DNA from: Gammaproteobacteria bacterium | GTDB taxonomy: Bacteria > Pseudomonadota > Gammaproteobacteria > Nevskiales > Nevskiaceae | Assembly (NCBI GenBank): GCA_022599775.1 | Contig: JAHZLQ010000065.1 | Span: forward strand, 1 to 64,000 | Direction of reading: 5' to 3' | DNA length: 64,000 nucleotides | Notes under the pieces: model-generated | Told to the model about the DNA's origin: nothing | What the model saw: the letters and a program-made list of their open reading frames with translations, nothing else | The model's database searches: none | Program-made: the position numbers and the translations under genes | Shown: piece by piece, positions 9,097-18,295 of the stretch | Position numbering within the stretch: the stretch's first letter is position 1 | Layout: every line of letters starts with the position of its first letter

Positions 9097-9959
9097 GCCT
9101 GCGCCCGACGTGCTGGTACTGCCTGTGTCCGGGTTCCGGTGAGCGCTTGTTCGGCGGCCAGCATCATGGTTTTGCGCTGCGAACCCCAGTGGTAGTCGCC
9201 GACCGCGCCGCTGCTGCGAATCACGCGATGACAGGGAATCAGATAGGCCAGCGGATTGTCGGCCACGCAGCTGGCCACGGCGCGAACCGCGCGCGGCTCG
9301 CCGGTCGCCGCCGCCAGGCTCGAATAGCTGGCAAGCCCGCCGAACGGCACGCGCAGCAAGGCCTCCCAGACCTTGATGCGCAGCGGGGTTCCCTTCAGCA
9401 AGACGCCGAGCGATTGTTGTGGCGCTTCGCCGCGCATGCGTCGGCTCAGTTCCTGCGCCGCGTCGCGATGGGCCGCCGGCTCGGCAACCCGTTGCGCGCC
9501 CGGCCAGGCCGCGCGCAGTTCGTCGAGCGCCTGCGTCTCGTCATCCACGAACGCGATTCGGCACAGGCCGCGCCCAGTGCTGGCGAACAGCGTGCGGCCG
9601 AAGGGCGTGGCTTCGAAACTCCAGCGGATGTGCAGGCTGGCTGCGGCGTTGCGGTATTCGCCGGGTGTCATGCTTTCGAGCCCGACGAACAGATCGTGCA
9701 TGCGCGAGGGGCCGGACAGGCCGCTGGATATCGCCGCATCGAGCACCGGGATGCGCTGCGCCAGCAACTGTTTGGCCTGCACCAGCGTCAGCGCCTGCTG
9801 GAAATCCTTGGGCGAGACGCCGACCCAGTCCACGAACAGGCGCTGAAAATGGAAGGGGCTGAATCCCGCCCGTTCGGCCACGGCACTCAGCGGCGCAGTG
9901 CGGCCGTCATCCGTGGCCAGAAACTCGATGATGTGGGCGATTCGGGTGTAGGTGTCCAT
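9093..9959 (-). CDS. Ada-like protein: AraC-type DNA-binding domain plus O6-methylguanine-DNA methyltransferase
   Basis: The 288-residue protein has an N-terminal AraC/XylS helix-turn-helix domain (about 5-105, with AERAGFSPFHFQRLF). An Ogt-type methyltransferase domain follows (about 110-280) with the active site PCHRV (Cys243), which accepts methyl groups from O6-methylguanine. The zinc-containing N-terminal domain of E. coli Ada, which senses methylphosphotriesters, is absent. How this protein would be switched on as a regulator is therefore unclear. It is the first gene of a leftward pair with the methyltransferase and is divergent from miaB. Confidence 0.93.
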   Translation of the reverse strand: MDTYTRIAHIIEFLATDDGRTAPLSAVAERAGFSPFHFQRLFVDWVGVSPKDFQQALTLVQAKQLLAQRIPVLDAAISSGLSGPSRMHDLFVGLESMTPGEYRNAAASLHIRWSFEATPFGRTLFASTGRGLCRIAFVDDETQALDELRAAWPGAQRVAEPAAHRDAAQELSRRMRGEAPQQSLGVLLKGTPLRIKVWEALLRVPFGGLASYSSLAAATGEPRAVRAVASCVADNPLAYLIPCHRVIRSSGAVGDYHWGSQRKTMMLAAEQALTGTRTQAVPARRAQA

Positions 9960-10055
9960 CTCGGTCTGCCGAGGAGCCAGGCGCTCATGCTCGCCGCTTC
10001 ATGGCCGCGCCGCCACCCGGAACTTGCGGCCGTCAAATCGGCCGGGTGGCTCCGT

Positions 10056-10061
10056 TATACT
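10056..10061 (+). promoter_or_regulatory. putative -10 element for miaB
   Basis: TATACT matches the sigma-70 -10 consensus at five of six bases and lies 42 bases upstream of the miaB ATG, between divergent genes. I see no good -35 box at the right distance. Confidence 0.4.
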
Positions 10062-10103
10062 GATCGGCCCTGATTTTCCGGCCGCCTTCGGCCAAGACCG
10101 CAG

Positions 10104-11447
10104 ATGTCCTCCAAGCGCCTGTACATCAAGACTTTCGGCTGTCAGATGAACGACTACGATTCGACCAAGATGGCCGACGTACTCGCGAAATCGCATGGCT
10201 ACGAACGCACCCTGGTCGCCGAGGAGGCGGATCTGCTGCTGCTCAACACCTGTTCGGTGCGCGAGAAGGCGCAGGAGAAGGTGTTTTCGGAACTGGGCCG
10301 CTGGCGCGAATGGAAGGCCGCGAAGCCGGATCGCCTGATCGGCGTCGGCGGTTGCGTCGCCTCTCAGGAAGGCGAGGCGATCGCGAAGCGCGAACCGCTG
10401 GTGGATGTGATCTTCGGGCCGCAGACCCTGCACCGGCTGCCGCAGCTGATCGATCGGGCCGGTGCCGATGGCCGCACCGCGGTCGACATCAGCTTTCCGG
10501 AGATCGAGAAGTTCGACCGCCTGCCGGAACCGCGCGCTGATGGTCCCACGGCCTTCGTCTCGATCATGGAAGGCTGCTCCAAGTACTGCACGTTCTGCGT
10601 GGTGCCGTACACGCGCGGCGAGGAAGTGTCGCGGCCGATGGAGGATGTGCTGGTCGAATGCGTGCGCCTGGTCGAACAGGGCGTGCGTGAAATCACCCTG
10701 TTGGGTCAGAACGTCAATGCTTATCGCGGCGCCGCGCCGGGCGGCGAGGTCTGCGATCTGGCCCTGCTGATCCGCTATCTTGACCGGCTCGACGGCCTCG
10801 AACGCATTCGCTTTACGACCTCGCACCCATTGGAATTCTCGGACAGCCTGATCGAGGCCTTCGCCGAGGTGCCCAAGCTCGCGAGCTATCTGCACCTTCC
10901 CGTGCAATCGGGTTCCGACCGCATCCTCGGCATGATGAAGCGCAATCACCGTCGCGAGGTCTACATCGACAAGATCCGCCGGATTCGCGAGGCGCGACCC
11001 GACATCTCGCTGTCCTCGGATTTCATCGTCGGCTTTCCGACCGAGAGCGACGAGGACTTCATGCAGACCATGGACCTGATCGGCGAAGTGGCTTGCGACG
11101 CCGCCTATTCCTTCGTTTACAGCCCGCGTCCCGGCACGCCGGCCGCCAATCTGTACGACGGCGTGTCCGCCGAGACCAAGGCGCGTCGCCTGGAAATTCT
11201 GCAGGCGCGCGTGCGCCAGCTGTCGGACGCGTTCTGCCAGCGTCAGATCGGCCTGACCCAGTCGGTGCTGGTGGAGCGGCCGTCCAGGCGTGGCAATGGC
11301 CAGATCGCCGGCCGCACCTCGCACAACCGCTGGGTCAATTTCGATGGACCGGAGAGTCTGATCGGCCAGTTCGTGGACGTGGTGATCACCGAGGCCATGC
11401 CGAACTCCCTGCGTGGCCGCCTCGCTGACGAGCGCGCCGCCGCGTGA
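10104..11447 (+). CDS. miaB: tRNA-2-methylthio-N6-dimethylallyladenosine synthase
   Basis: MiaB is a radical-SAM methylthiotransferase that adds a 2-methylthio group to i6A37 of tRNAs. The 447-residue protein has the N-terminal cluster-binding part (Cys13 in TFGCQMND, then the cysteines in NTCSVRE and GGCVAS). The radical-SAM motif CSKYCTFC is at 158-165, and a TRAM-like RNA-binding end completes it. Length and order agree with the family. It opens a run of four tightly packed genes (phoH, ybeY, corC) with overlapping ends, an arrangement conserved in Gammaproteobacteria. Confidence 0.97.
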   Translation: MSSKRLYIKTFGCQMNDYDSTKMADVLAKSHGYERTLVAEEADLLLLNTCSVREKAQEKVFSELGRWREWKAAKPDRLIGVGGCVASQEGEAIAKREPLVDVIFGPQTLHRLPQLIDRAGADGRTAVDISFPEIEKFDRLPEPRADGPTAFVSIMEGCSKYCTFCVVPYTRGEEVSRPMEDVLVECVRLVEQGVREITLLGQNVNAYRGAAPGGEVCDLALLIRYLDRLDGLERIRFTTSHPLEFSDSLIEAFAEVPKLASYLHLPVQSGSDRILGMMKRNHRREVYIDKIRRIREARPDISLSSDFIVGFPTESDEDFMQTMDLIGEVACDAAYSFVYSPRPGTPAANLYDGVSAETKARRLEILQARVRQLSDAFCQRQIGLTQSVLVERPSRRGNGQIAGRTSHNRWVNFDGPESLIGQFVDVVITEAMPNSLRGRLADERAAA

Positions 11448-12481
11448 GTCCCGCCACCACCAAGCCGCGCAGCCTTGACATGGTGCTGGAGCCGGACGAT
11501 TCGCAACGCTTGTCGAACCTGTCCGGCCCGTTCGATGCGCATCTGCGCCAGATCGAACTGCGCCTTGGCATCGAAATCCGCAATCGCGGCAATCGTTTCC
11601 GTCTGCTCGGCCCGGAAACCGAAATCGCGCGCGGCGAAGACGTGCTGCGTGCGCTCTACCAGCAGAGCGACGACGACGAAACCACGCTGACCACCGAGCA
11701 CGTGCATCTGGCGTTGTCCGAGGCGACCGCGGGCGAGGTCGTGCAGGCGCGCAGAACCGAGGCCGTGCCCGGCGCCGAAGGCGAGGTGGTGATCCGCACC
11801 AAGCGCGGCGTGGTGCGCGGCCGCACGCCACAGCAGAAGGCCTATCTCAAGGCGATTTCCGAAAACGATTTGTCGTTCGGCATCGGCCCGGCCGGCACCG
11901 GCAAGACCTACCTGGCCGTGGCCAGCGCCGTCAATGCGTTGGAACGTGATCGCGTGCGCCGCATCGTGCTGACGCGCCCCGCCGTGGAGGCCGGCGAGAA
12001 GCTCGGATTCCTGCCCGGCGACATGGCGCAGAAGGTCGATCCCTATCTGCGACCGCTGTACGACGCCCTGTACGAGATGATCGGCTTCGAGCGGGTCGCG
12101 CGGCTGATCGAACGCGCCGTGATCGAGGTTGCGCCGCTGGCTTTCATGCGCGGACGCACGCTCAATGAATCCTTCGTGATTCTGGACGAGGCGCAGAACA
12201 CCAGCGTCGAGCAGATGAAGATGTTTCTGACGCGTATCGGTTTCGGCAGCGTTGCCGTGGTCAACGGTGACACCACCCAGATCGACCTGCCCAAGCACAT
12301 TCGCTCCGGCCTCAAGCACGCCAGCGAAGTGCTCGACAAGGTGCCGGGTGTGAGCTTCACTTATTTCCGCAAGGAAGACGTGGTGCGCCACCCTCTGGTG
12401 CAGGCCATCGTCGAAGCCTACGAGCAGCACGACCTCGCGCAGACCGAAGGGTCGGGCAACGGCCGGGGTGGCGCCGCTTGA
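11444..12481 (+). CDS. ybeZ: PhoH-like ATPase (YbeZ)
   Basis: The 345-residue protein has a PhoH domain with Walker A GPAGTGKT (148-155) and the Walker B-like FVILDEAQN segment. A KH-like N-terminal part precedes it. In E. coli the protein partners YbeY and has been linked to RNA metabolism. The start overlaps the miaB stop by four bases and its own stop overlaps the ybeY start, so the genes are coupled. Confidence 0.94.
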   Translation: MSPATTKPRSLDMVLEPDDSQRLSNLSGPFDAHLRQIELRLGIEIRNRGNRFRLLGPETEIARGEDVLRALYQQSDDDETTLTTEHVHLALSEATAGEVVQARRTEAVPGAEGEVVIRTKRGVVRGRTPQQKAYLKAISENDLSFGIGPAGTGKTYLAVASAVNALERDRVRRIVLTRPAVEAGEKLGFLPGDMAQKVDPYLRPLYDALYEMIGFERVARLIERAVIEVAPLAFMRGRTLNESFVILDEAQNTSVEQMKMFLTRIGFGSVAVVNGDTTQIDLPKHIRSGLKHASEVLDKVPGVSFTYFRKEDVVRHPLVQAIVEAYEQHDLAQTEGSGNGRGGAA

Positions 12482-12939
12482 TCGAGGACATCGTGGTGCA
12501 GCGCCGTGTGGCGCCGCTCGGCGTCCCGGCACCGGCCAGCCTGCGTGCCTGGGCCGCCGCCGCGCGCGAGGATGCGGCCGGCGAGATCACGCTGCGGCTG
12601 GTCGACGCCGACGAGAGCCGCGAACTCAACCGCGATTACCGCGGCAAGGACAAGCCCACCAACGTGCTATCGTTTCTGGCCGAAAGCCCGATTCCCGGGG
12701 AATGCATGCTGGGCGATATCGTGATCTGCGCGCCTGTGGTGGCTGCCGAAGCAGCCGAGCAGGGCAAACCGCAACGAGCCCATTGGGCGCACATGGTGGT
12801 GCACGGTGTCTTGCATCTGCGAGGCTACGACCATATCGAGGAGCAGGACGCAGAGGTGATGGAAGCGCGTGAATGCGCGATCCTTGCGTCCTGTGGTTTC
12901 CCGGACCCTTACAACACGCGAAATGAGCGACGATCATAG
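12478..12939 (+). CDS. ybeY: endoribonuclease YbeY (16S rRNA maturation)
   Basis: YbeY is a zinc metalloendoribonuclease needed for 16S rRNA 3' processing and ribosome quality control. The 153-residue protein carries the signature [11 protein letters not shown] with metal ligands His109, His113 and His119. I take the TTG at 12478, which overlaps the phoH stop (TTGA). The residues it adds ([11 protein letters not shown]) line up with the beta-strand that begins other YbeY proteins. GTG 12493 is a shorter alternative. Confidence 0.94.
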   Translation: MIEDIVVQRRVAPLGVPAPASLRAWAAAAREDAAGEITLRLVDADESRELNRDYRGKDKPTNVLSFLAESPIPGECMLGDIVICAPVVAAEAAEQGKPQRAHWAHMVVHGVLHLRGYDHIEEQDAEVMEARECAILASCGFPDPYNTRNERRS

Positions 12940-13774
12940 TAGCCGCCCTCCCGACAACGGGGGGGGCAACTGGTTCCGCAGACTGGGCAAGAGCCTGGCC
13001 GGCGGACCGCGCAATCTGACGGACTTCCTCGAAGTTCTGGCCGAGGCGCAGGAGCAGCAGCTGCTCGACGCCGATGCCGTTTCGATGATCCAGGGCGTGC
13101 TCGAAACCGCCGAGACCCAGGTTCGCGACATCATGGTGCCGCGCGCACAGATGGTGGTCGTGGAGAGCGACTGGTCTCTGGACAAGATTCTGGACACCGT
13201 GGTCGAGTCCGGTCACTCGCGTTTCCCGGTGGTCGGTGATTCGCGCGATCAGGTCTCCGGCATCCTGCTGGCCAAGGATCTGCTGCGCTATTCGAAATCC
13301 GAGGCGCAGCCCGCGTTCAGTCTGGAATCGCTGGTCAGACCGGCGGTGTTCGTGCCCGAGTCCAAGCGCGTCAACATGCTGCTCAAGGATTTTCGCGGCA
13401 GTCGCAATCACATGGCGATCGTGGTCGACGAGTACGGCGGCGTCGCCGGCCTGGTCACGATCGAGGACGTGATCGAGCAGATCGTCGGCGATATCGACGA
13501 CGAATACGACGAATCCGAAGGCGCGCTGATTCTCAAGCAGGACGAGCGGCGCTTTCTGGTCAACGGCCTGACGCCGATCGAGGAATTCAACGAATACTTC
13601 GAAACCGATTTCTCGGACGAGGAATTCGATACCGTGGGCGGCCTGGTGATTCATCGATTCGGCCACATGCCGCGACGTGGCGAAGCCGTCAAACTCGGGA
13701 AATTCCAGTTCAATGTGCAGCGCGCGGACAGTCGTCGTGTGCATCTGCTCCAGGTCACCCTGGCGGCGGAATAG
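12923..13774 (+). CDS. corC: CBS-domain transporter-associated protein (CorC/YbeX)
   Basis: The 283-residue protein has two CBS domains (about 75-195), with the conserved DIMVPRAQM at the start of the first and [17 protein letters not shown] in the second. A CorC/HlyC-type C-terminal domain follows (about 205-283). In E. coli YbeX is tied to magnesium homeostasis and ribosome metabolism. The ATG at 12923 overlaps the end of ybeY by 17 bases. In E. coli and Pseudomonas the next gene is lnt, but here it is a DUF4105 protein. Confidence 0.93.
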   Translation: MSDDHSSRPPDNGGGNWFRRLGKSLAGGPRNLTDFLEVLAEAQEQQLLDADAVSMIQGVLETAETQVRDIMVPRAQMVVVESDWSLDKILDTVVESGHSRFPVVGDSRDQVSGILLAKDLLRYSKSEAQPAFSLESLVRPAVFVPESKRVNMLLKDFRGSRNHMAIVVDEYGGVAGLVTIEDVIEQIVGDIDDEYDESEGALILKQDERRFLVNGLTPIEEFNEYFETDFSDEEFDTVGGLVIHRFGHMPRRGEAVKLGKFQFNVQRADSRRVHLLQVTLAAE

Positions 13775-13863
13775 CCGAGTCGGTACACGGCTTTCACGAG
13801 CGGTGATTAAACTAGTGGGATGGCACGCCGGGACGCGTGACCGCCTGTCTTCAATTCCGGGGA

Positions 13864-15111
13864 ATGGTTCTGACTTTCGGGACTCGATCGCTGTTGCGGT
13901 TGTTCGTCGCGCTCGCCTTGGGCCTGAGCGCGCTGGACGCGTCTGCGCAAACCGCGCGGCCGGACGCCAATCCGGAAATCAGCCTGATCACCTTCGGCCC
14001 CGGTGAAATCTACTGGGAGCGTTTCGGCCACAATGCGCTGCTGGTTCGTGAACGCTCGCGCGACGCGGCCACGGTCTACAACTACGGCATTTTCGACTTC
14101 AATCAGAAGAACTTCTTTCTGAATTTCGCGCGCGGCAAGATGATGTACCGCGTCGCCGAGGAACCCTACAGCCGCGCCTTGCTGCCGTACGCCTACGAGG
14201 GACGCTGGGCGGTGCAGCAGAAGCTCGCGCTCACGCCCGGACAGGCCCGCGAACTGCGTGACTTCCTCAAGTGGAACCTGCGCCCCGAGAACGTCGAATA
14301 CCACTACGACTATTTCATCGCGAACTGTTCGACCAAGGTTCGCGACGCCATCGATTCGGTGCTCGACGGCGCGCTGCGCAGCCAGCTGGAAGCCCAGCCG
14401 GCCGGTACCACGTATCGCCGCGAGGTCACCAGCCTGACGGCGGCCGAATCCTGGCTGATGCTGGGCATGGACGTGGCGCTGGGGCCGGCCGCCGATGTGC
14501 CGGTCAACGTCTGGGAAGATGCCTTCGTCCCGATGAAGCTGATGGACGCGCTGCGCGGCGTGCAGATTGACGACGGCAAGGGCGGAACCCGCCCATTGGT
14601 GGCGGAGGAAGTCTCTTTATTGCCGCAGCGTGCGGCCATCGAGTCAGCCACGCCGCCGGATCTGCGCCTGCCGTTCGCGCTGGCCGGCCTGCTGTTCGCC
14701 GCGCTGGTGCTGGGTCTGAGCTGCGTGCGCAGCCGCAAGCCGGCACGTGTTGCGTTTTCGGTACTGGCGAATGCGTACTCGCTGATCACCGGGCTGGCCG
14801 GACTGGTGCTGCTGGCGTTCTGGCTGCTGACCGACCACTGGCCGACCTGGCACAACCTCAACCTGCTGCTGTTGAACCCACTGGCCTTGATTCTGCTGCC
14901 GACCTGGGTCCGCGCCGGTTTTTCCGGCTGGCACCCATCCAGTCGCGCCTACCTGCTCGGCTGTCTGCTGGGCCTTGCGGCGCTGCTGGTTACGGTGCTC
15001 GCGGCCACGCCGCTGGCGCCGCAGCAGAACCTGCAATGGGCCTTGCTGCTGGCGCCCAGCCATGTCGTGCTGGGGTGGTGTCTTTACCGGCGGCGAGCGC
15101 AGGCCTCCTGA
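13864..15111 (+). CDS. DUF4105 / Lnb-type periplasmic domain membrane protein
   Basis: The protein has about 415 residues and a signal peptide (VLTFGTRSLLRLFVALALGL). A periplasmic DUF4105 domain (about 30-260) contains conserved RFGHNALLV (His56) and NCSTKVRD (Cys155). About five membrane segments follow (about 265-410). Pfam now names this domain after Lnb, a lipoprotein N-acyltransferase described in Bacteroides. A His and a Cys in such positions would suit a thiol acyltransferase. The gene sits directly behind corC, the usual place of lnt. An in-frame GTG at 13837 is an alternative start, but ATG 13864 starts a clean signal peptide. The function is inference from domain and position. Confidence 0.82.
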   Translation: MVLTFGTRSLLRLFVALALGLSALDASAQTARPDANPEISLITFGPGEIYWERFGHNALLVRERSRDAATVYNYGIFDFNQKNFFLNFARGKMMYRVAEEPYSRALLPYAYEGRWAVQQKLALTPGQARELRDFLKWNLRPENVEYHYDYFIANCSTKVRDAIDSVLDGALRSQLEAQPAGTTYRREVTSLTAAESWLMLGMDVALGPAADVPVNVWEDAFVPMKLMDALRGVQIDDGKGGTRPLVAEEVSLLPQRAAIESATPPDLRLPFALAGLLFAALVLGLSCVRSRKPARVAFSVLANAYSLITGLAGLVLLAFWLLTDHWPTWHNLNLLLLNPLALILLPTWVRAGFSGWHPSSRAYLLGCLLGLAALLVTVLAATPLAPQQNLQWALLLAPSHVVLGWCLYRRRAQAS

Positions 15112-15200
15112 GCCTTTCCCCGCTTTTTTCGCTTGCTGTAACCCCAATCGTCGCGCCCCTCCGTTTACAGGAATACCACCTGAATAACGGAGTTGTTGCC

Positions 15201-16922
15201 ATGCGCTCGATTCTTGTCGCGGCCGGACTGGCCACCATCGTATTGGCGGCCGCCTGCGGCACGCCGCGTGAGCCGCAGCGGACTGCGGAGACGCAGACGC
15301 CACCGGTCGTCGCGCCCAAGCCGCATCCCGAAGCGGCCGACGCGGTCGCTCAGATCATGCTGGAGCGTGCCCAGGCCAGCGGCGCCCAGCAGAAGTACGC
15401 GCTGCGTTCGCAGATGATGGCGCCGGTGTCGGTCCTGCCGAACCCGCGGCCCTTGCCGCCGATGAGCCCCGAAGAGCGCGAACGCTACGCCCATCTGGCG
15501 CAGAACCCGGTGCACGCCGTCGGTGAAGACCCGGTGTCCACCTTCTCGGCCGATGTGGATACCGGCAGCTATGCCAATCTGCGCCGCTTCCTGCAGCAAG
15601 GACGTCTGCCGCCGGAAGATGCGGTGCGCGTCGAGGAATTCATCAACGCCTTCGACTACGCCTATCCGGCCCCTGGCGGCACCGCGTCGAGCGCCCCGTT
15701 TTCGGTGCAGACCGAAGTGGCGCCGACGCCGTGGAACGCGAACACCTTGCTGATGCGTGTCGGCATTCAGGGCTGGTTGCCCGCGGGGCCGCTGCCACCG
15801 TCCAATCTGGTGTTCCTGGTCGATGTCTCGGGCTCGATGCAGGCGCAGGACAAGCTGCCGCTGCTGCAATCCTCGCTGCGTCTGCTGGTCGGACAACTGC
15901 GCGCCGAGGACCGCATCAGCTTGGTCACGTATGCCTCGGGTGTGCGCACGGTGCTGGAGCCGACGCCCGGCGATCAGCGCGCGACGATCCTCGCGGCGAT
16001 CGACGATCTGCGCGCCGGCGGTTCGACCAACGGCGGCGACGGCATCCGCCGCGCCTACGACGCCGCGCATCAGGCCCGGATCAGCGATGGCATCAACCGC
16101 ATCCTGCTGTGCACCGACGGCGACTTCAACGTCGGCACCGTCGACTTCGAACAGCTCAAGGATCGGGTGGAACGCGAGCGCGCCGGTGGCGTGGCACTGT
16201 CCACTTTCGGTTTCGGGCAGGGCAACTACAACGATCAGTTGATGGAACAGCTCGCCGATGCCGGCAATGGCAACTACGGCTACATCGACACCTTGATGGA
16301 GGCGCAGAAGCTGTTCGTGCGCAACCGCGCGGCCACGCTGCGCACCATCGCCAAGGACGTGAAGATCCAGGTCGAATTCAATCCGGCGGTGGTCGCCGAG
16401 TACCGGCTGATCGGCTACGAGAACCGCGCCCTGGCGCGCGAGGATTTCGCGAATGACAAGGTGGATGCCGGCGAGATCGGTGCCGGCCACAGCGTGACCG
16501 CGCTGTATGAAATCGCCCTGCTCGGTTCCGGTGGGCAACGCCTGGAACCGCTGCGCTACCAGCCCGAGGCCACAGCCGCGCCGCATGGCGGTGAACTGGC
16601 CCTGGTGCGCCTGCGTTACAAGGCGCCGGACGGCGAGGTCTCGAAACTGATCGAACGGCCGGTGCGTCGCGACGAGGTGCTGTCCGATTTCGATCAGGCC
16701 AGCGAATCGACACGCTGGGCGGCGTCCATCGCGGCCTTCGGGCAGTCGCTGCGCGGCGGCAAGTACCTCGGACGCTACGGTTACCCGGAGATTCGCGCGC
16801 TGGCTGCGCACAGCCGCGGTGATGATCCGTATGGCGACCGTGCGGAACTGCTTAAACTGGTCGATCTGGCGCAGTCTCTGGCGCAGCACACGACCGGAAC
16901 GGATGTCGCAAGCGGACACTGA
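15201..16922 (+). CDS. von Willebrand factor A lipoprotein (YfbK-like)
   Basis: The 573-residue product starts with a lipoprotein signal (LAAAC, Cys19). It has a YfbK-type N-terminal region containing DPVSTFSADVDTGSYANLRR, then a VWA domain with the metal-site motif DVSGS at 208-212. A DUF3520-type C-terminal region follows. VWA domains mediate metal-dependent protein binding; this one faces the periplasm. GGAG at 15188-15191 sits 9 bases before the ATG. The end overlaps the next gene, a sigma factor, by 20 bases, so the two are probably co-expressed. Confidence 0.88.
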   Translation: MRSILVAAGLATIVLAAACGTPREPQRTAETQTPPVVAPKPHPEAADAVAQIMLERAQASGAQQKYALRSQMMAPVSVLPNPRPLPPMSPEERERYAHLAQNPVHAVGEDPVSTFSADVDTGSYANLRRFLQQGRLPPEDAVRVEEFINAFDYAYPAPGGTASSAPFSVQTEVAPTPWNANTLLMRVGIQGWLPAGPLPPSNLVFLVDVSGSMQAQDKLPLLQSSLRLLVGQLRAEDRISLVTYASGVRTVLEPTPGDQRATILAAIDDLRAGGSTNGGDGIRRAYDAAHQARISDGINRILLCTDGDFNVGTVDFEQLKDRVERERAGGVALSTFGFGQGNYNDQLMEQLADAGNGNYGYIDTLMEAQKLFVRNRAATLRTIAKDVKIQVEFNPAVVAEYRLIGYENRALAREDFANDKVDAGEIGAGHSVTALYEIALLGSGGQRLEPLRYQPEATAAPHGGELALVRLRYKAPDGEVSKLIERPVRRDEVLSDFDQASESTRWAASIAAFGQSLRGGKYLGRYGYPEIRALAAHSRGDDPYGDRAELLKLVDLAQSLAQHTTGTDVASGH

Positions 16923-17451
16923 CGAAACCCTGATGCAGGCCTACGGCGCCGGCGACGCGGACGCGTTCCGGCGCCTCTACCTGCGCCATGCCGATCCGGT
17001 GTACCGCTACTGCCTGCGTGCCAGCGGTTCCACCGCGAACGCCGCCGAGTTCGCGCAGGACGTGTGGACGCGTGTGATCGAATCCCGGCAACGCTACACA
17101 CCGACTGCGGGATTCAAGACCTGGCTGTACCGCATTGCCCACAATCGCATGGTCGACCACTGGCGCACACAGGCGACGCGCGGCGGCAGCGAGACTTTGG
17201 CCGACGAACAGGCCGATCCCTCGGCATCTCCTGAACGCCGTGCCGCCGCCGAGGACTGCGTGGCTCGTCTGCAAGTCGAACTCGCTGGCTTGCCATTCGA
17301 ACAGTGCGAGCTGATCGTGCTGCGCGAAGAGGGCGAACTGACGCTGGAGCAGATGGCGGGGCTGCAGGGCGTGGGTCGCGAAACCGTCAAGAGCCGGCTG
17401 CGCTACGCGCTGGCCAAGCTGAAGGAGGCCTTGCATGACTGCCTCGAATGA
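16903..17451 (+). CDS. sigma-70 family RNA polymerase sigma factor (ECF type)
   Basis: The 182-residue protein has region 2 (about 10-85, with FRRLYLRHADPVYRYC and FKTWLYRIAHNRMVDHWR) and region 4 (about 118-175, a helix-turn-helix around LEQMAGLQGVGRETVKSRLR). These belong to extracytoplasmic-function sigma factors. It starts inside the vWA gene and overlaps the following membrane protein gene by 17 bases. That protein is the likely anti-sigma factor. I cannot identify the target promoters. Confidence 0.9.
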   Translation: MSQADTDETLMQAYGAGDADAFRRLYLRHADPVYRYCLRASGSTANAAEFAQDVWTRVIESRQRYTPTAGFKTWLYRIAHNRMVDHWRTQATRGGSETLADEQADPSASPERRAAAEDCVARLQVELAGLPFEQCELIVLREEGELTLEQMAGLQGVGRETVKSRLRYALAKLKEALHDCLE

Positions 17452-18295
17452 GCGCGATCCCGATCGCGAACTAGATGACTATCTGGCGGGTCGCCATGCG
17501 CTGTCGCGTCTCTACGCGCAGGCGCGGGTCGAGCGTCCCACCGGGCATGACGCAGCAATACTCGCCAAGGCTGTCGCGGCGACGCGGGCCGGCACACCCA
17601 AGCGTGGCGGGCGCCGCTGGCCGCCGGTCCTGGCCGTGGCCGCGACGATGGTGCTCGGCGTGGCCGTCGGCTGGAATCTGCTGCAGGCACCGGGGACGGA
17701 CGTCAGCGCCGATTCCGACAGTGCGATGGGATCGGCGCCATTGTCCGCGGGCTCGGCCGCGCCGTCCGCATCCGGCGACATCGCGGCCTTGGGTTCGCAG
17801 AAGGCCACCGAAGCCGCCGAAGCCATACTGGCCGAGGATGCGCGGCAACAGCGTCTTGCGCAAAAGCAGGAGTCCGCGCGCGCTGCGCAGCCACGTGCCC
17901 AGGCCTTCGCGGCGCCACGCTCGGTGCCCAGCCCGAACCCGCAGATGGCCGCACCGCAGGCTCGGGCCGCGCCGCCGCCGCGGGGGGCCGCCAATCCCTC
18001 GCCGCCGCTGATTTCCGACGACCCGCAGATTCAGCGGCTGATCGACCAGGTGCGCGAACTGCCGGACGGAACGATTCGTCTCGACGGCAAAAGCCTGTCC
18101 GGCTCGGCGCTGGCCGAGGTCTGGACGCAGCGCTGGGCGCGTTCCGGCACGCGTTGCTCACTGGCTGCGGATTTCGTGGAATTTTGTGCGCTGCCGGACT
18201 ACGAGGATGCACAGATCGAGCAGGATGGAGAACTTCAGCCCCTGCGCCCGGTTCTACATCGCTGGATTCGCAACATGGAACATCCGCTGAGATGA
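17435..18295 (+). CDS. single-pass membrane protein, probable anti-sigma factor
   Basis: The 286-residue protein has a short cytoplasmic N-terminus (1-60, with DRELDDYLAGRHALSRLYAQ). One membrane segment (about 62-83) follows. Then comes a long Ala/Pro/Gln-rich linker (about 95-200) and a periplasmic end with two cysteines (CSLAADFVEFC). This topology and its place directly behind an ECF sigma gene suggest an anti-sigma factor. It lacks the zinc HxxxCxxC motif of many of them and I do not recognise a named family. The role is inferred from position and topology. Confidence 0.6.
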   Translation: MTASNERDPDRELDDYLAGRHALSRLYAQARVERPTGHDAAILAKAVAATRAGTPKRGGRRWPPVLAVAATMVLGVAVGWNLLQAPGTDVSADSDSAMGSAPLSAGSAAPSASGDIAALGSQKATEAAEAILAEDARQQRLAQKQESARAAQPRAQAFAAPRSVPSPNPQMAAPQARAAPPPRGAANPSPPLISDDPQIQRLIDQVRELPDGTIRLDGKSLSGSALAEVWTQRWARSGTRCSLAADFVEFCALPDYEDAQIEQDGELQPLRPVLHRWIRNMEHPLR

